Shown one piece after another: positions 22,574 through 28,521 of a DNA stretch of 28,521 bases. Position 1 is the first letter of the stretch. The number at the start of each line of letters is the position of its first letter. Source of the DNA: a virus. Location: positions 1 through 28,521 of the IMG/VR virus record IMGVR_UViG_3300025889_000707; one strand, written 5' to 3'. A model generated the notes under the pieces. That model was not told the origin of the DNA. It saw only the letters and a list, made by a program, of their open reading frames with translations, and made no database searches. The translations under genes and the position numbers were made by a program.

Positions 22574-22678
22574 ACATTGTCCATAATTTCGGTTCCATAA
22601 TCAATAGTTTATTCAAAGAAACATTTAATCTTTATGACGCCAATCATATTGAGGTTTTAAGGATGGGAGGGAAAAACA

Positions 22679-22885
22679 ATGATTGAGAAACGCGGATTTA
22701 CCCTAAAAGAGGCAAGTATTTATACCGCTATCGGTGCGCGTACGCTTCGCAGACTTGTTGAAGAGGGGCGGATCGCATTTGCAAAATGCGGAACGGGCGA
22801 CTTTAAAAAACAATCAATCATATTTTTGCGGGAAGACCTGGATAGACTGCTCACCAAAAATCGAATTGAAGGAGCGAGGGTATGA
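22679..22885 (+). CDS. Xis/MerR-like helix-turn-helix protein
   Basis: A 68-residue protein that fits the excisionase-type HTH_17 domain: FTLKEASIYTAIGARTLRRL, then VEEGRIAFAKCG and FLREDLDRLL. Such proteins bind att arm sites to direct excision or regulate early genes. GGGAGGG is found about 9 bases before the ATG, after the structured leader. It is the first clear gene of the rightward early operon, where an excisionase would be expected. The stop overlaps the next start (ATGA). Confidence 0.7.
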   Translation: MIEKRGFTLKEASIYTAIGARTLRRLVEEGRIAFAKCGTGDFKKQSIIFLREDLDRLLTKNRIEGARV

Positions 22886-23073
22886 GGAGCATTCCTTATC
22901 AAAGAGAGCGCGGTTTAAGGATCTTTGACGCGGCTTGCATCGTGGCGCTTATATGGATCATTTGGTTCATGGCGACATTTCGAGTCCCGACATTGGAGCA
23001 GATGGATCGGGCTATGCAGAGAATTGAGTCGTCAACAAATCGTGGACAACTGAATGAGGAGGCGGGGCAATGA
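22882..23073 (+). CDS. Small single-TM early protein
   Basis: A 63-residue protein with a basic N-terminus (MRSIPYQRERGLR), one Trp-rich membrane helix (IFDAACIVALIWIIWFMATF) and a polar tail rich in Glu and Gln, oriented with the tail probably outside by the positive-inside rule. Start and stop both overlap neighbours. Early phage membrane proteins often concern exclusion or host takeover; nothing specific is seen. Confidence 0.6.
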   Translation: MRSIPYQRERGLRIFDAACIVALIWIIWFMATFRVPTLEQMDRAMQRIESSTNRGQLNEEAGQ

Positions 23074-23219
23074 AACCAGCTACGACGCATATTTGCAAGC
23101 GAGGCATAACAGAACCACATGATGACTGCTACGTTAATTTATACGGTCGGCTCGTAATCTGTCATTTTGAGGATATAACACCTTTGTCACCTGAAACAAT
23201 TTTGGAGAGACTGAAATGA
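23070..23219 (+). CDS. 49-residue early protein, unknown
   Basis: The ORF starts with an ATG overlapping the previous stop (GGAGG lies 9 bases upstream) and ends by an ATGA overlap with the next gene. The product has three Cys and three His (HICKRG, HDDC, ICHF) that could bind a metal, and ends LSPETILERLK. The gene context is persuasive although it is short. Function unknown. Confidence 0.6.
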   Translation: MKPATTHICKRGITEPHDDCYVNLYGRLVICHFEDITPLSPETILERLK

Positions 23220-23464
23220 TATACGGCAGAGATTTGGAAAATTACAGATTTGAAAATGGTTCGAGTCCTTTTAGCGACGAGGATCGCCAGCATATAAACC
23301 ACTATTCAATTCAATTTTATAAAAGCCACATAGGAATTATTTACGAGGATGGGCACACCGTCGCAAGTGTTCCAGGCGGGCATACAGAGCAAGCATTAGA
23401 CACAGCTTGTCGCCTTGTCTGCCTTGCTAATTATGCGCTTGAACGGATGGCTAAAAATGACTGA
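23216..23464 (+). CDS. 82-residue early protein, unknown
   Basis: A soluble mixed alpha/beta protein. The middle has strands (HYSIQFYKSHIGIIYEDGHT), and the C-terminus is a helix (ALDTACRLVCLANYALERM). It starts by ATGA overlap and its end overlaps the next gene by 8 bases. No family recognised. Confidence 0.6.
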   Translation: MIYGRDLENYRFENGSSPFSDEDRQHINHYSIQFYKSHIGIIYEDGHTVASVPGGHTEQALDTACRLVCLANYALERMAKND

Positions 23465-23660
23465 GCGCACGATGGCGGATGACATTATTGAAATGGCGAA
23501 CCTACCCAAAATTGACAGGTGGGCAATCAGGGCCACGCCTGACGGTTCGAGGTATCTGCTTTCTGCGATTTCCGAGAAACATTATTTTGAAGAGCGTCTT
23601 ATCAGCATAAATTTTGAAGGTGGGACAGTCCAAACCGTAACTGGGAGGTATCGGATATGA
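23457..23660 (+). CDS. 67-residue early protein, unknown
   Basis: I take the ATG at 23457 (MTERTMADDII). An in-frame start at 23415 would lie far inside the upstream gene; an ATG at 23472 is also possible. The product is a small mixed alpha/beta protein (WAIRATPDGSRYLLSAIS, then GGTVQTVTGRYRI). It couples to the next gene by ATGA overlap. Function unknown. Confidence 0.55.
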   Translation: MTERTMADDIIEMANLPKIDRWAIRATPDGSRYLLSAISEKHYFEERLISINFEGGTVQTVTGRYRI

Positions 23661-23836
23661 AAGACGCATTGATCTTTATATTTGGATTCTCAATCGGCCT
23701 GATGGCGCGTTACCTTTACGAAAGATTTCATACCCGCGTGGGCGATAAAACGGGCGGAACACTCGATCCGTCCATGCGGGCGTTTTTGGCATTTACCAAA
23801 CCGAAGGACAAGAAGTTAAAGGAGATGAAGCCGTGA
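23657..23836 (+). CDS. 59-residue membrane-associated early protein
   Basis: An ORF with ATGA overlap at its start and GTGA overlap at its end. The N-terminus is a hydrophobic segment (LIFIFGFSIGLMARYLY) that may anchor it to the membrane; the remainder is basic (FTKPKDKKLKEMKP). Function unknown. Confidence 0.58.
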   Translation: MKDALIFIFGFSIGLMARYLYERFHTRVGDKTGGTLDPSMRAFLAFTKPKDKKLKEMKP

Positions 23837-24024
23837 GCTTTTACCCTGTTTTGAAAATGCTGGAAAATATCTCTCTGAAAATATCAGACGCGCAAAATGC
23901 CTGTATGAATGCTCAAGATGTCCTTATTCAGTCAAAACTTGCAATCAATCTTGAGATGATGAAATTTAACAACAATTTAATAACTGCGGGTAGCCCCGCC
24001 ATAAAAAGCCAAAAGGAGAAATAA
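23833..24024 (+). CDS. 63-residue helical early protein
   Basis: It starts at a GTG overlapping the previous stop. The product is helical with two Met/Asn/Gln-rich segments (ISLKISDAQNACMNAQDVLI) and ends KSQKEK. The stop is 1 base before the next ATG, whose Shine-Dalgarno sequence (AAAGGAGA) lies within this gene. No family recognised. Confidence 0.55.
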   Translation: MSFYPVLKMLENISLKISDAQNACMNAQDVLIQSKLAINLEMMKFNNNLITAGSPAIKSQKEK

Positions 24025-24025
24025 A

Positions 24026-24913
24026 ATGAGAGCAAAAAAGCCAGAAATAAAAGAGAAGAGACTTAAATTGTTTGTCTATGGTCCGGCTGGAGTCGGGAAA
24101 ACTGTAGCATCCTTGCAGTTCCCGAATGCGGTCATTATTGACACGGAGAAGGGGACAGACTTCTACTCCGACATGATTGCAAAGCAAGGATCGGTAGTTT
24201 TTCAATCCTCAAACCCCGACGAAATCCGTGAGGAAATCCGCGAGTTAATGACGACAAACCATGATTACAAGACGCTTATTATAGACCCGATGACACAGGT
24301 TTATAATTCCATACAAGAAAAATGGATTCGTATTCTTGCCGATCCCAAGAAACCAAATGAAGACTTGGGTATGCGCTTTTGGGGAAAAGTTAAGGGGGAA
24401 ATGAAAACCCTTCAACGCATGATCTTGGCTCTTGACATGAATGTGATTATCACCAGCCATCAAAAAGATGTTTATGGAGATAATTTTAAAAAAATCGGAG
24501 TGACATTTGACTCCATGAAAGGTGATGATTACCTTTTTGATCTAATTTTTCAGATCGTCAAAAAGGGTGATAAGCGCATTGCTACGACCATTAAAGAACG
24601 CGCTGAGATTGGCAAGAATAAATTCCCAGAAGAGTTTGAATGGAGCTATTCAAACTTCTGCCAATTCTACGGCAGAGACATCCTTGAGCGAGAATCTAAA
24701 CCTATGACTCTCGCTTCGACTGAACAGGTTCAGCAAATCAAGAAATTGCTTGAGGTTGTGAATGTCGAGAGTGATTCAATCCAGAAATGGTTCACCAAAG
24801 AGGACGTGGATAGCTTCGAGGAAATGAGCGCAGAAAGAATCCAAAAGTATATTGATTTTGTGCAATCGCATCTTACTGGAATTGCGCCTGTCGCAAAGGA
24901 GGTGAAATCATGA
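24026..24913 (+). CDS. Phage AAA/RecA-like ATPase (AAA_24 type)
   Basis: A 295-residue ATPase. Walker A is GPAGVGKT at residues 19-26, Walker B is TLIIDPMTQ near 83-91, and VIITSHQKDVYG near 139-150 resembles the sensor region. This corresponds to the single-domain phage nucleotide-binding proteins commonly found next to recombination or ssDNA-binding genes. The C-terminal ~80 residues (TEQVQQIKKLLEVVNVE onward) are helical and may bind partners or DNA. It overlaps the DUF669 gene by ATGA, a pairing often seen in phages. The probable role is DNA recombination or replication; its exact activity is unknown. Confidence 0.8.
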   Translation: MRAKKPEIKEKRLKLFVYGPAGVGKTVASLQFPNAVIIDTEKGTDFYSDMIAKQGSVVFQSSNPDEIREEIRELMTTNHDYKTLIIDPMTQVYNSIQEKWIRILADPKKPNEDLGMRFWGKVKGEMKTLQRMILALDMNVIITSHQKDVYGDNFKKIGVTFDSMKGDDYLFDLIFQIVKKGDKRIATTIKERAEIGKNKFPEEFEWSYSNFCQFYGRDILERESKPMTLASTEQVQQIKKLLEVVNVESDSIQKWFTKEDVDSFEEMSAERIQKYIDFVQSHLTGIAPVAKEVKS

Positions 24914-25401
24914 AAGGCATGATGACACAAATGAAAGATGTCGCCGAGAATCAGCCCTATCAGCTACTTCCTAAAGGTGATTATTTCTTTGAAATCTCGG
25001 AGATAACGGACTCCTTTACAAAGAACGGTGATCCGATGATATCGCTGGTTCTGGTTGTATGTTCAGGAGAGAAGAAGGGGGCTAAGGTTTGGGACAACAT
25101 CACGATATCCGCGAACCCTCAAAGTCCTGCTTGGAACATTAGATGGAGAGCGAAGATGTTTCTAAAGGCGATTGGTGAGGCGCATCATGGCGACGAATTC
25201 GCTTGGGACAGCGACAGGTGGCTATTCAAGCGGTGTATTGGCACGGTGGACCACAAGAAACAAGATACCGGTAAATACGCTGGACAAGACAAGGCCATTA
25301 TTAAGAAATATTCACCAATCGAAGGTGATGGTGGATTTTCAAAACCAGTAGAAACTAAAGAGACAAATGAAGTTTTCGATGAAGCGGAAATTTCATTCTA
25401 A
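24910..25401 (+). CDS. DUF669-like ssDNA-binding protein
   Basis: A 163-residue protein resembling phage DUF669: the N-terminal LPKGDYFFEISEITDSFTKN followed by GDPMISLVLVVCSGEKKGAK, and a later domain with strands and WNIRWRAKMFLKAIGEAHH. The fold would be OB-like. The C-terminus ends in acidic residues and a terminal Phe (EVFDEAEISF), as in single-stranded DNA-binding proteins that recruit replication partners. It lies next to the AAA ATPase and upstream of the replication genes. The family is recognised by pattern. Confidence 0.75.
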   Translation: MKGMMTQMKDVAENQPYQLLPKGDYFFEISEITDSFTKNGDPMISLVLVVCSGEKKGAKVWDNITISANPQSPAWNIRWRAKMFLKAIGEAHHGDEFAWDSDRWLFKRCIGTVDHKKQDTGKYAGQDKAIIKKYSPIEGDGGFSKPVETKETNEVFDEAEISF

Positions 25402-25413
25402 AAGGAGACAAAA

Positions 25414-25485
25414 ATGAAACTTGAAAAACGCGGTAGGCCACTTGGTAGCAAGAACAAACCTAAGTTACCTCAAATACCTGCATAA
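25414..25485 (+). CDS. 23-residue AT-hook micropeptide
   Basis: A tiny ORF with a strong AAAGGAG 7 bases before its ATG. The product is MKLEK, then RGRPLGSKNKPK, an extended AT-hook (the GRP core with following SKNK), then LPQIPA. AT-hooks bind the minor groove of AT-rich DNA. It would be a single-motif DNA-binding peptide, made just after the ssDNA-binding protein. The Shine-Dalgarno sequence and motif support translation. Confidence 0.6.
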   Translation: MKLEKRGRPLGSKNKPKLPQIPA

Positions 25486-25486
25486 A

Positions 25487-25549
25487 ATGGATAAATTGGC
25501 TGGTGATATTTATTATGGCTTACATGTCACCAGCCAATTATTTATATGA
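25487..25549 (+). CDS. 20-residue coupling ORF containing a long hairpin
   Basis: The ATG lies 1 base after the AT-hook stop and the ORF ends by ATGA overlap with the zinc-ribbon gene. It encodes MDKLAGDIYYGLHVTSQLFI. The following gene has no Shine-Dalgarno sequence of its own, so translation through this ORF could open the hairpin and deliver ribosomes to it. The peptide itself may have no function. Confidence 0.42.
   Translation: MDKLAGDIYYGLHVTSQLFI
25494..25539 (+). promoter_or_regulatory. 13-bp perfect hairpin before the zinc-ribbon gene
   Basis: AATTGGCTGGTGA (25494-25506) and TCACCAGCCAATT (25527-25539) are exactly complementary. The stem can extend inward by three more pairs (one G-T), leaving a 14-base loop. 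There is no T-run after it, so it is not an ordinary terminator. It may control translation of the gene at 25546, protect mRNA ends or bind a protein. Confidence 0.7.
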
Positions 25550-25740
25550 AAGTTTTAATATGCAAAACCTGCGGACAAGATCGTGATTTAACCATACACA
25601 TGAGATTGTGTCGTCAATGTTTTGAGGATTACCGACGGGAATATATCCGCGCCTATAACCGTGACTCTATCGTCTGCATTATGCGCCGGACATTTAATCG
25701 GTGGATGAAGAAGGTTCGTAAACTTTGGAGAGTGGCTTGA
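25546..25740 (+). CDS. Small zinc-ribbon, basic protein
   Basis: A 64-residue protein with CKTC (residues 6-9) and CRQC (22-25), a zinc-ribbon spacing, followed by a strongly basic C-terminus (RRTFNRWMKKVRKLWRVA) likely to bind nucleic acid. The ATG is preceded by the hairpin and not by a Shine-Dalgarno sequence, and overlaps the 20-codon ORF stop. Its role may be in replication or transcription; family not identified. Confidence 0.62.
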   Translation: MKVLICKTCGQDRDLTIHMRLCRQCFEDYRREYIRAYNRDSIVCIMRRTFNRWMKKVRKLWRVA

Positions 25741-26024
25741 GTAAGGAAATAATTTATCAAAAATTTGAAGAAATTTCTCTCGATCTTTTCCGCAGAGGAT
25801 TCAAGCATTATTCCGCCGATGGAGTGGCTCACGTGATCCGATGGCAGACATCGGTTCGCGGTGATGATCCGATTTTCAAAATCAATAATAACGATGTGGC
25901 GGAATTGGCTCGTAGATTTATCGCAGACCATCCAGAAGCTCAAGGATTCTTTAAACTTCGGGCATCTAAGTTAGACAATCTTAAAATAAAATTCGATTCA
26001 GATAACCAAGGAGTGTGGATTTAA
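25737..26024 (+). CDS. Small conserved phage protein of the replication operon
   Basis: A 95-residue protein. I choose the TTG at 25737, which overlaps the previous stop (TTGA) and has GGAG 6 bases upstream; a TTG at 25725 is the alternative. The central part (HVIRWQTSVRGDDPIFKINN, then ARRFIADHPEAQGFFKLR) resembles a family of ~100-residue phage proteins with 'F.INNN...AR.F...P...GFF..R'. Its function is not known to me. Confidence 0.65.
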   Translation: MSKEIIYQKFEEISLDLFRRGFKHYSADGVAHVIRWQTSVRGDDPIFKINNNDVAELARRFIADHPEAQGFFKLRASKLDNLKIKFDSDNQGVWI

Positions 26025-26197
26025 TGATATTAGACTTTGATACACTAGCGACGACGAAAAGAAGCACAGAAATTGAAGAAGCGATTATTTACTGGCAAAA
26101 CAAAAAAGGATTAGCAAAGACCCCCTCTCAAGCACATCAATGTAACCATTTTTTAACCAGACTTTACGATCTTCGGGATATGGGAAGTTATCTGTGA
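26024..26197 (+). CDS. 57-residue protein, unknown
   Basis: The ATG at 26024 overlaps the previous stop (TAATG) and has AGGAG about 10 bases upstream; a GTG at 26015 is less suitable. The product is helical (TEIEEAIIYWQNKKGLA, then HFLTRLYDLRDMG). It ends by GTGA overlap with the initiator gene. Function unknown. Confidence 0.58.
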   Translation: MILDFDTLATTKRSTEIEEAIIYWQNKKGLAKTPSQAHQCNHFLTRLYDLRDMGSYL

Positions 26198-26928
26198 AGC
26201 TCCCATCATTTCAGTTCTATCCAGGAGATTGGATGAAAGACCCCAATTTAGCCAGAGCCACAAAAGCAGAAAAAGGATTTTTTATAGATTTGTTATGCCT
26301 GATGTTCGAGTGCGATGAGCGTGGGGTTATTGCGACTGCTGGGTGTCATTGGTCTGATGATGAGATCACCGGTGCCATCTGTGGGGACAAAACAGAAAAC
26401 TTGTTGTGCCTTCAAGGGCTTCTACGGAAGGGGGTTATTCACCGGAATGAATCTGGTGCTATATATTCTCGCCGTATGGTTCGTGATGAAGAAATCAGGA
26501 AAACAAGAGCTTCTTGCGGTGTTTTAGGGGGTCGTCCCACCGTCGAGAAAAAGCAAAATGAAAGCAAAGCCAAAGCAAAACGAAAGCAAAACATAACCCC
26601 TTCATCTTCATCTTCATCTTCTACTTCAACAACGAATATACATACCCCTATAGTCCCCTTAAAACCGCAACTTCAAAAAACGGCCGACTTTATCCAAACG
26701 ACGGAACCATTTAAAAGCGGCAGTTTTGATGTTGTGCATTTCCTGACAAGGGCAGGGGCGGTATATAAACCAGAGCAGATAGATGCGGCTTTGAGAGAGA
26801 TTGTAGACTACTGCGCTCGAAAGCCGATATGGGAAACAAAGCGGAGGGATTGGCCCAGAACGATCATTGCTTGGTTAAAGCGAAGTCAGAAGCGCGACTA
26901 CTCGGCGCAGTTTGTGAAAACAATATGA
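26194..26928 (+). CDS. Replication initiator / DUF1376-like protein
   Basis: A 244-residue protein starting at a GTG overlapping the previous stop. The N-terminal ~110 residues (FQFYPGDWMKDPNLARATKA, then KGFFIDLLCLMFECDERGVI) fit the DUF1376/YdaU-like winged-helix domain common at phage replication loci. A basic linker (KKQNESKAKAKRKQN), a poly-Ser stretch and a C-terminal domain with helices (AALREIVDYCARKP, WPRTIIAWLKRSQKRD) follow. It precedes and overlaps the DnaB helicase, so I infer it melts the origin and loads the helicase like lambda O/P-type proteins. Its linker DNA holds the iterons described separately. Confidence 0.75.
   Translation: MKLPSFQFYPGDWMKDPNLARATKAEKGFFIDLLCLMFECDERGVIATAGCHWSDDEITGAICGDKTENLLCLQGLLRKGVIHRNESGAIYSRRMVRDEEIRKTRASCGVLGGRPTVEKKQNESKAKAKRKQNITPSSSSSSSTSTTNIHTPIVPLKPQLQKTADFIQTTEPFKSGSFDVVHFLTRAGAVYKPEQIDAALREIVDYCARKPIWETKRRDWPRTIIAWLKRSQKRDYSAQFVKTI
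26550..26591 (+). other. Putative replication origin iterons
   Basis: AAAGCAAA occurs four times, at 26550, 26561, 26572 and 26583, spaced by exactly 11 bases. The period is not a multiple of three, so a repeated amino acid sequence cannot explain it. The iterons lie within the initiator gene, as in lambda-type origins, and are followed by a strand-asymmetric TTCATC repeat (26600-26617) and an A/T-rich segment. Confidence 0.6.
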
Positions 26929-28229
26929 CCCCACCGCATAATACAGGCGATGAGCAGATGGCGTTAGGGGCGATGATGGTGGACAAAGAGGCCGCCGAGA
27001 AAGGAGTCTCTGTATTGGTTCAAGATGATTTCTACGATCTTACCCACGGGGTTATTTTTGGCGTTATTGGCGAGATGGTGAAGAAAGGGAAAACGCCGGA
27101 CATGATAACGGTCGGGAGTGAGCTTGCAAGACAAAGCAAGTTGGTCGAGATTGGAGGTGCAGAGGTCTTGTCTTCGATGGTGAACGGGATAACAACGTCA
27201 CTTCACGCGGATCACTTCTTCGAGCAAATAAAAAACTACGCCATTCTGAGGTCGGCAATTAAGAAGTTCAGCGAAGTCGTCAACGACTGTTACGAACATC
27301 AAGATTCTCCGCAGGAGGTTTTGGAGAAGGCGGAAAAGTATCTTTACAGTTTAACAACGTGGAAGTCTGCGGTTGGTTTACGACACGTTAAAGAGTCTAT
27401 CCACGAACATTTAGAAGCCCTAGAAAACGTCAAGAGAATGGGCAATAAGTTTGTGGGAATTGAGACAGGGCTTCCAACATTGGACAGGATTACGTCGGGA
27501 CTTCATCGGCAAAACCTTGTTGTGTTGGCGGCCCGACCTTCCGTCGGTAAAACTGCGATGGCGGTCGATTTTGTCAGACAAGCTCTATCGAACGGTATAC
27601 CGACTGCATTTTTTTCTATCGAACAATCCCAGTCTGAAATTATGAATCGGTTTCTTTCCGGCATGGCAAAAATAAAATTAACAGACTTGATGCATGGGAC
27701 TTATACAAACGAAGTTTATTCGAGACTTCATTCCGCCGGAGAAAAAATTTACAACTCGCCTTTATATCTTGTCACGTCCGAGTGTCACAACATTTCTATG
27801 CTTCGGGCCATGTGCAGAAAATTGGCGACAAAGTTGGCATTAAGCAAAGAAAAGTTAGGGCTGGTTGTTGTGGATTATTTGCAATTACTCGGAGGTGAAA
27901 CAAAGAATTTTGAAAACAGGCAAAACGAAGTATCTGAAATCTCTCGTAACTTGAAAAGAATCGCAAAAGATATGGACGTGTGTGTGGTGGCATTGTCGCA
28001 ATTGAACCGGAAGCCGGAGGACAGAGCTGGGGGCCGTCCGGTGCTATCAGACTTGCGTGAGAGCGGGAGCATTGAGCAGGACGCAGACTTAGTGCTGATG
28101 ATGTGGAGAGATGACAAGTGTACTCAAATTGAAATTCAAAAACACAGGAATGGGCCATTGGGGAAAATCAGTCTTTTCTTTCAAAAAGAATATGCCAGTT
28201 TTGTAGAGATGGAGGGGGAGAATAATTGA
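26925..28229 (+). CDS. dnaB: Replicative DNA helicase, DnaB type
   Basis: A 434-residue helicase. I take the ATG at 26925, which overlaps the previous stop and gives MTPPHNTGDEQMALGAMMVD, the usual DnaB start; a longer ORF from 26829 adds an unrelated N-terminus. The N-terminal domain covers about residues 1-105. The RecA-like domain has Walker A (ARPSVGKTA, near 203-211), Walker B (LVVVDYLQLL, near 312-321), VVALSQLNR, DLRESGSIEQDAD and KHRNGPLG. It would unwind the phage origin as a hexamer with host polymerase and primase. The gene follows the initiator as in many phage replication modules. Confidence 0.93.
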   Translation: MTPPHNTGDEQMALGAMMVDKEAAEKGVSVLVQDDFYDLTHGVIFGVIGEMVKKGKTPDMITVGSELARQSKLVEIGGAEVLSSMVNGITTSLHADHFFEQIKNYAILRSAIKKFSEVVNDCYEHQDSPQEVLEKAEKYLYSLTTWKSAVGLRHVKESIHEHLEALENVKRMGNKFVGIETGLPTLDRITSGLHRQNLVVLAARPSVGKTAMAVDFVRQALSNGIPTAFFSIEQSQSEIMNRFLSGMAKIKLTDLMHGTYTNEVYSRLHSAGEKIYNSPLYLVTSECHNISMLRAMCRKLATKLALSKEKLGLVVVDYLQLLGGETKNFENRQNEVSEISRNLKRIAKDMDVCVVALSQLNRKPEDRAGGRPVLSDLRESGSIEQDADLVLMMWRDDKCTQIEIQKHRNGPLGKISLFFQKEYASFVEMEGENN

Positions 28230-28268
28230 TGAAAAAATATGATTTCAGATTGGGGCAGGTTTACAATC

Positions 28269-28328
28269 ATGCGTAACGCCATGATCGTTGAGGTTTATCG
28301 AGAGAAAATTGAAAAGGAGAAAGTATGA
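28269..28328 (+). CDS. Short ORF between helicase and repeat gene (19 residues)
   Basis: The ORF encodes MRNAMIVEVYREKIEKEKV and its stop overlaps the next ATG. A 15-codon ORF at 28229-28276 that overlaps the helicase stop precedes it. Both are perhaps remnants or coupling ORFs; the Shine-Dalgarno sequence AAAAGGAG inside this ORF serves the repeat gene. Confidence 0.3.
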   Translation: MRNAMIVEVYREKIEKEKV

Positions 28329-28521
28329 AAGTAATTATCATAAAAACGCAGGCAGAAATCGACGCGCTTCCGGATAAATTTTCTGAATTCACTAGGATTT
28401 ATATTCAGGGGACGGAGAGAATATGCGTTAAAAAGGCGTGGGGGAACTCAAGCGTGGTGGCGTGGGGGAACTCAAGCGTTGTGGCGCGGGGGAACTCAAG
28501 CGTTGTGGCGTTGGAGAACTC
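28325..28521 (+). CDS. Octapeptide-repeat protein (partial, runs off the end)
   Basis: A gene with AAAAGGAG well placed before its ATG. The first ~37 residues form a non-repetitive N-terminal part (MKVIIIKTQAEIDALPDKF, SEFTRIYIQGTERICV), followed by repeats of AWGNSSVV, AWGNSSVV, ARGNSSVV and ALEN at the window end. The repeat is 8 residues, probably a short beta-solenoid. A related degenerate repeat ends at base 78 of the window. It lies at the end of the early operon, before terminase. I have seen comparable GNS-V-A repeats in bacterial and phage hypothetical proteins, but their function is unknown to me. Confidence 0.72.
   Translation, partial: MKVIIIKTQAEIDALPDKFSEFTRIYIQGTERICVKKAWGNSSVVAWGNSSVVARGNSSVVALEN
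28436..28521 (+). repeat. 24-bp tandem repeat coding for octapeptides
   Basis: Units start at 28436, 28460, 28484 and 28508 (incomplete). They are nearly identical in DNA (one to two differences per unit), suggesting recent expansion and a region hard to assemble. Confidence 0.85.

Noticed and set aside
22414-22686. A 90-codon + strand ORF just after the early promoter
   Set aside because: It has no Shine-Dalgarno sequence, overlaps the strong inverted repeats and the T-run, and shows no recognisable protein pattern. RNA structure explains the region better, though coding is not excluded.
26600-26640. TTCATC repeats as a separate regulatory element
   Set aside because: They encode the poly-Ser linker in a six-base, in-frame period, so protein coding can explain them; only the preceding 11-bp iterons are out of register.
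27796-28158. Long - strand ORFs inside the helicase gene
   Set aside because: DnaB motifs occur throughout the sense frame; the antisense products have no features.
28436-28521. Regular 24-bp repeats as a CRISPR array
   Set aside because: The units are directly adjacent without spacers, keep one reading frame and encode an octapeptide.

Overview
The window looks like most of one temperate, short-tailed (podovirus-like) phage or prophage genome. It is moderately AT-rich and almost every gene lies on the + strand in tightly overlapping operons (ATGA, TAATG and TTGA junctions). Only a tyrosine integrase and a ribbon-helix-helix repressor are on the - strand. The host cannot be named from the sequence. 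Several Sec signal peptides with AxA-type cleavage sites and one lipobox suggest a diderm bacterium, and the putative attachment region carries the 5' half of a bacterial tRNA-Ser(GGA).

Layout. 1-78 is the 3' end of a repeat protein. 114-9087 is the packaging and head module: large terminase, portal, two small proteins, a secreted-type protein, a glycosyltransferase, a scaffold candidate, the major capsid protein, a second secreted-type protein, a zinc-ribbon protein, a coiled-coil protein and a head-tail adaptor. 9087-18378 is the tail and ejection module: a hub/nozzle-like protein, three candidate ejection proteins, a tail fibre with internal repeats, and a LamG-like lectin protein. 18444-20857 is the probable lysis/accessory region: an XhlA/holin-like protein, a DUF5675 protein, several overlapping micro-ORFs, a lipoprotein and an alpha/beta hydrolase. 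20858-21080 is a putative attP with two inverted repeats and the tRNA half. 21081-22316 (- strand) holds integrase and repressor. 22339-22678 is a strong promoter with an embedded palindromic operator, followed by a structured leader RNA. 22679-28229 is the early/replication operon: Xis-like HTH protein, small unknown proteins, AAA ATPase, DUF669 ssDNA-binding protein, an AT-hook micropeptide, a DUF1376-like initiator with four 11-bp iterons inside its gene, and a DnaB-type helicase. 28325-28521 begins an octapeptide-repeat protein of the same type as the one ending at base 78, so the genome is probably circular or circularly permuted and the assembly broke in this repeat.

How it would work: repressor binding at the palindrome between -35 and -10 would keep the early operon off in the lysogen. 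After induction the early operon would express Xis and the replication proteins, with replication starting at the iterons. Transcription would then continue through the repeat gene into terminase and the virion genes.

The most unusual feature is that six proteins of the virion gene block, including the hub-like protein and the tail fibre, start with apparent Sec signal peptides. Other points of note are the tRNA half at attP, the out-of-codon-register iterons, the C4-like leader RNA, a synonymously scrambled repeat in the fibre gene, and a set of overlapping micro-ORFs. No small terminase, DNA polymerase, CI-type repressor or classical endolysin was recognised.
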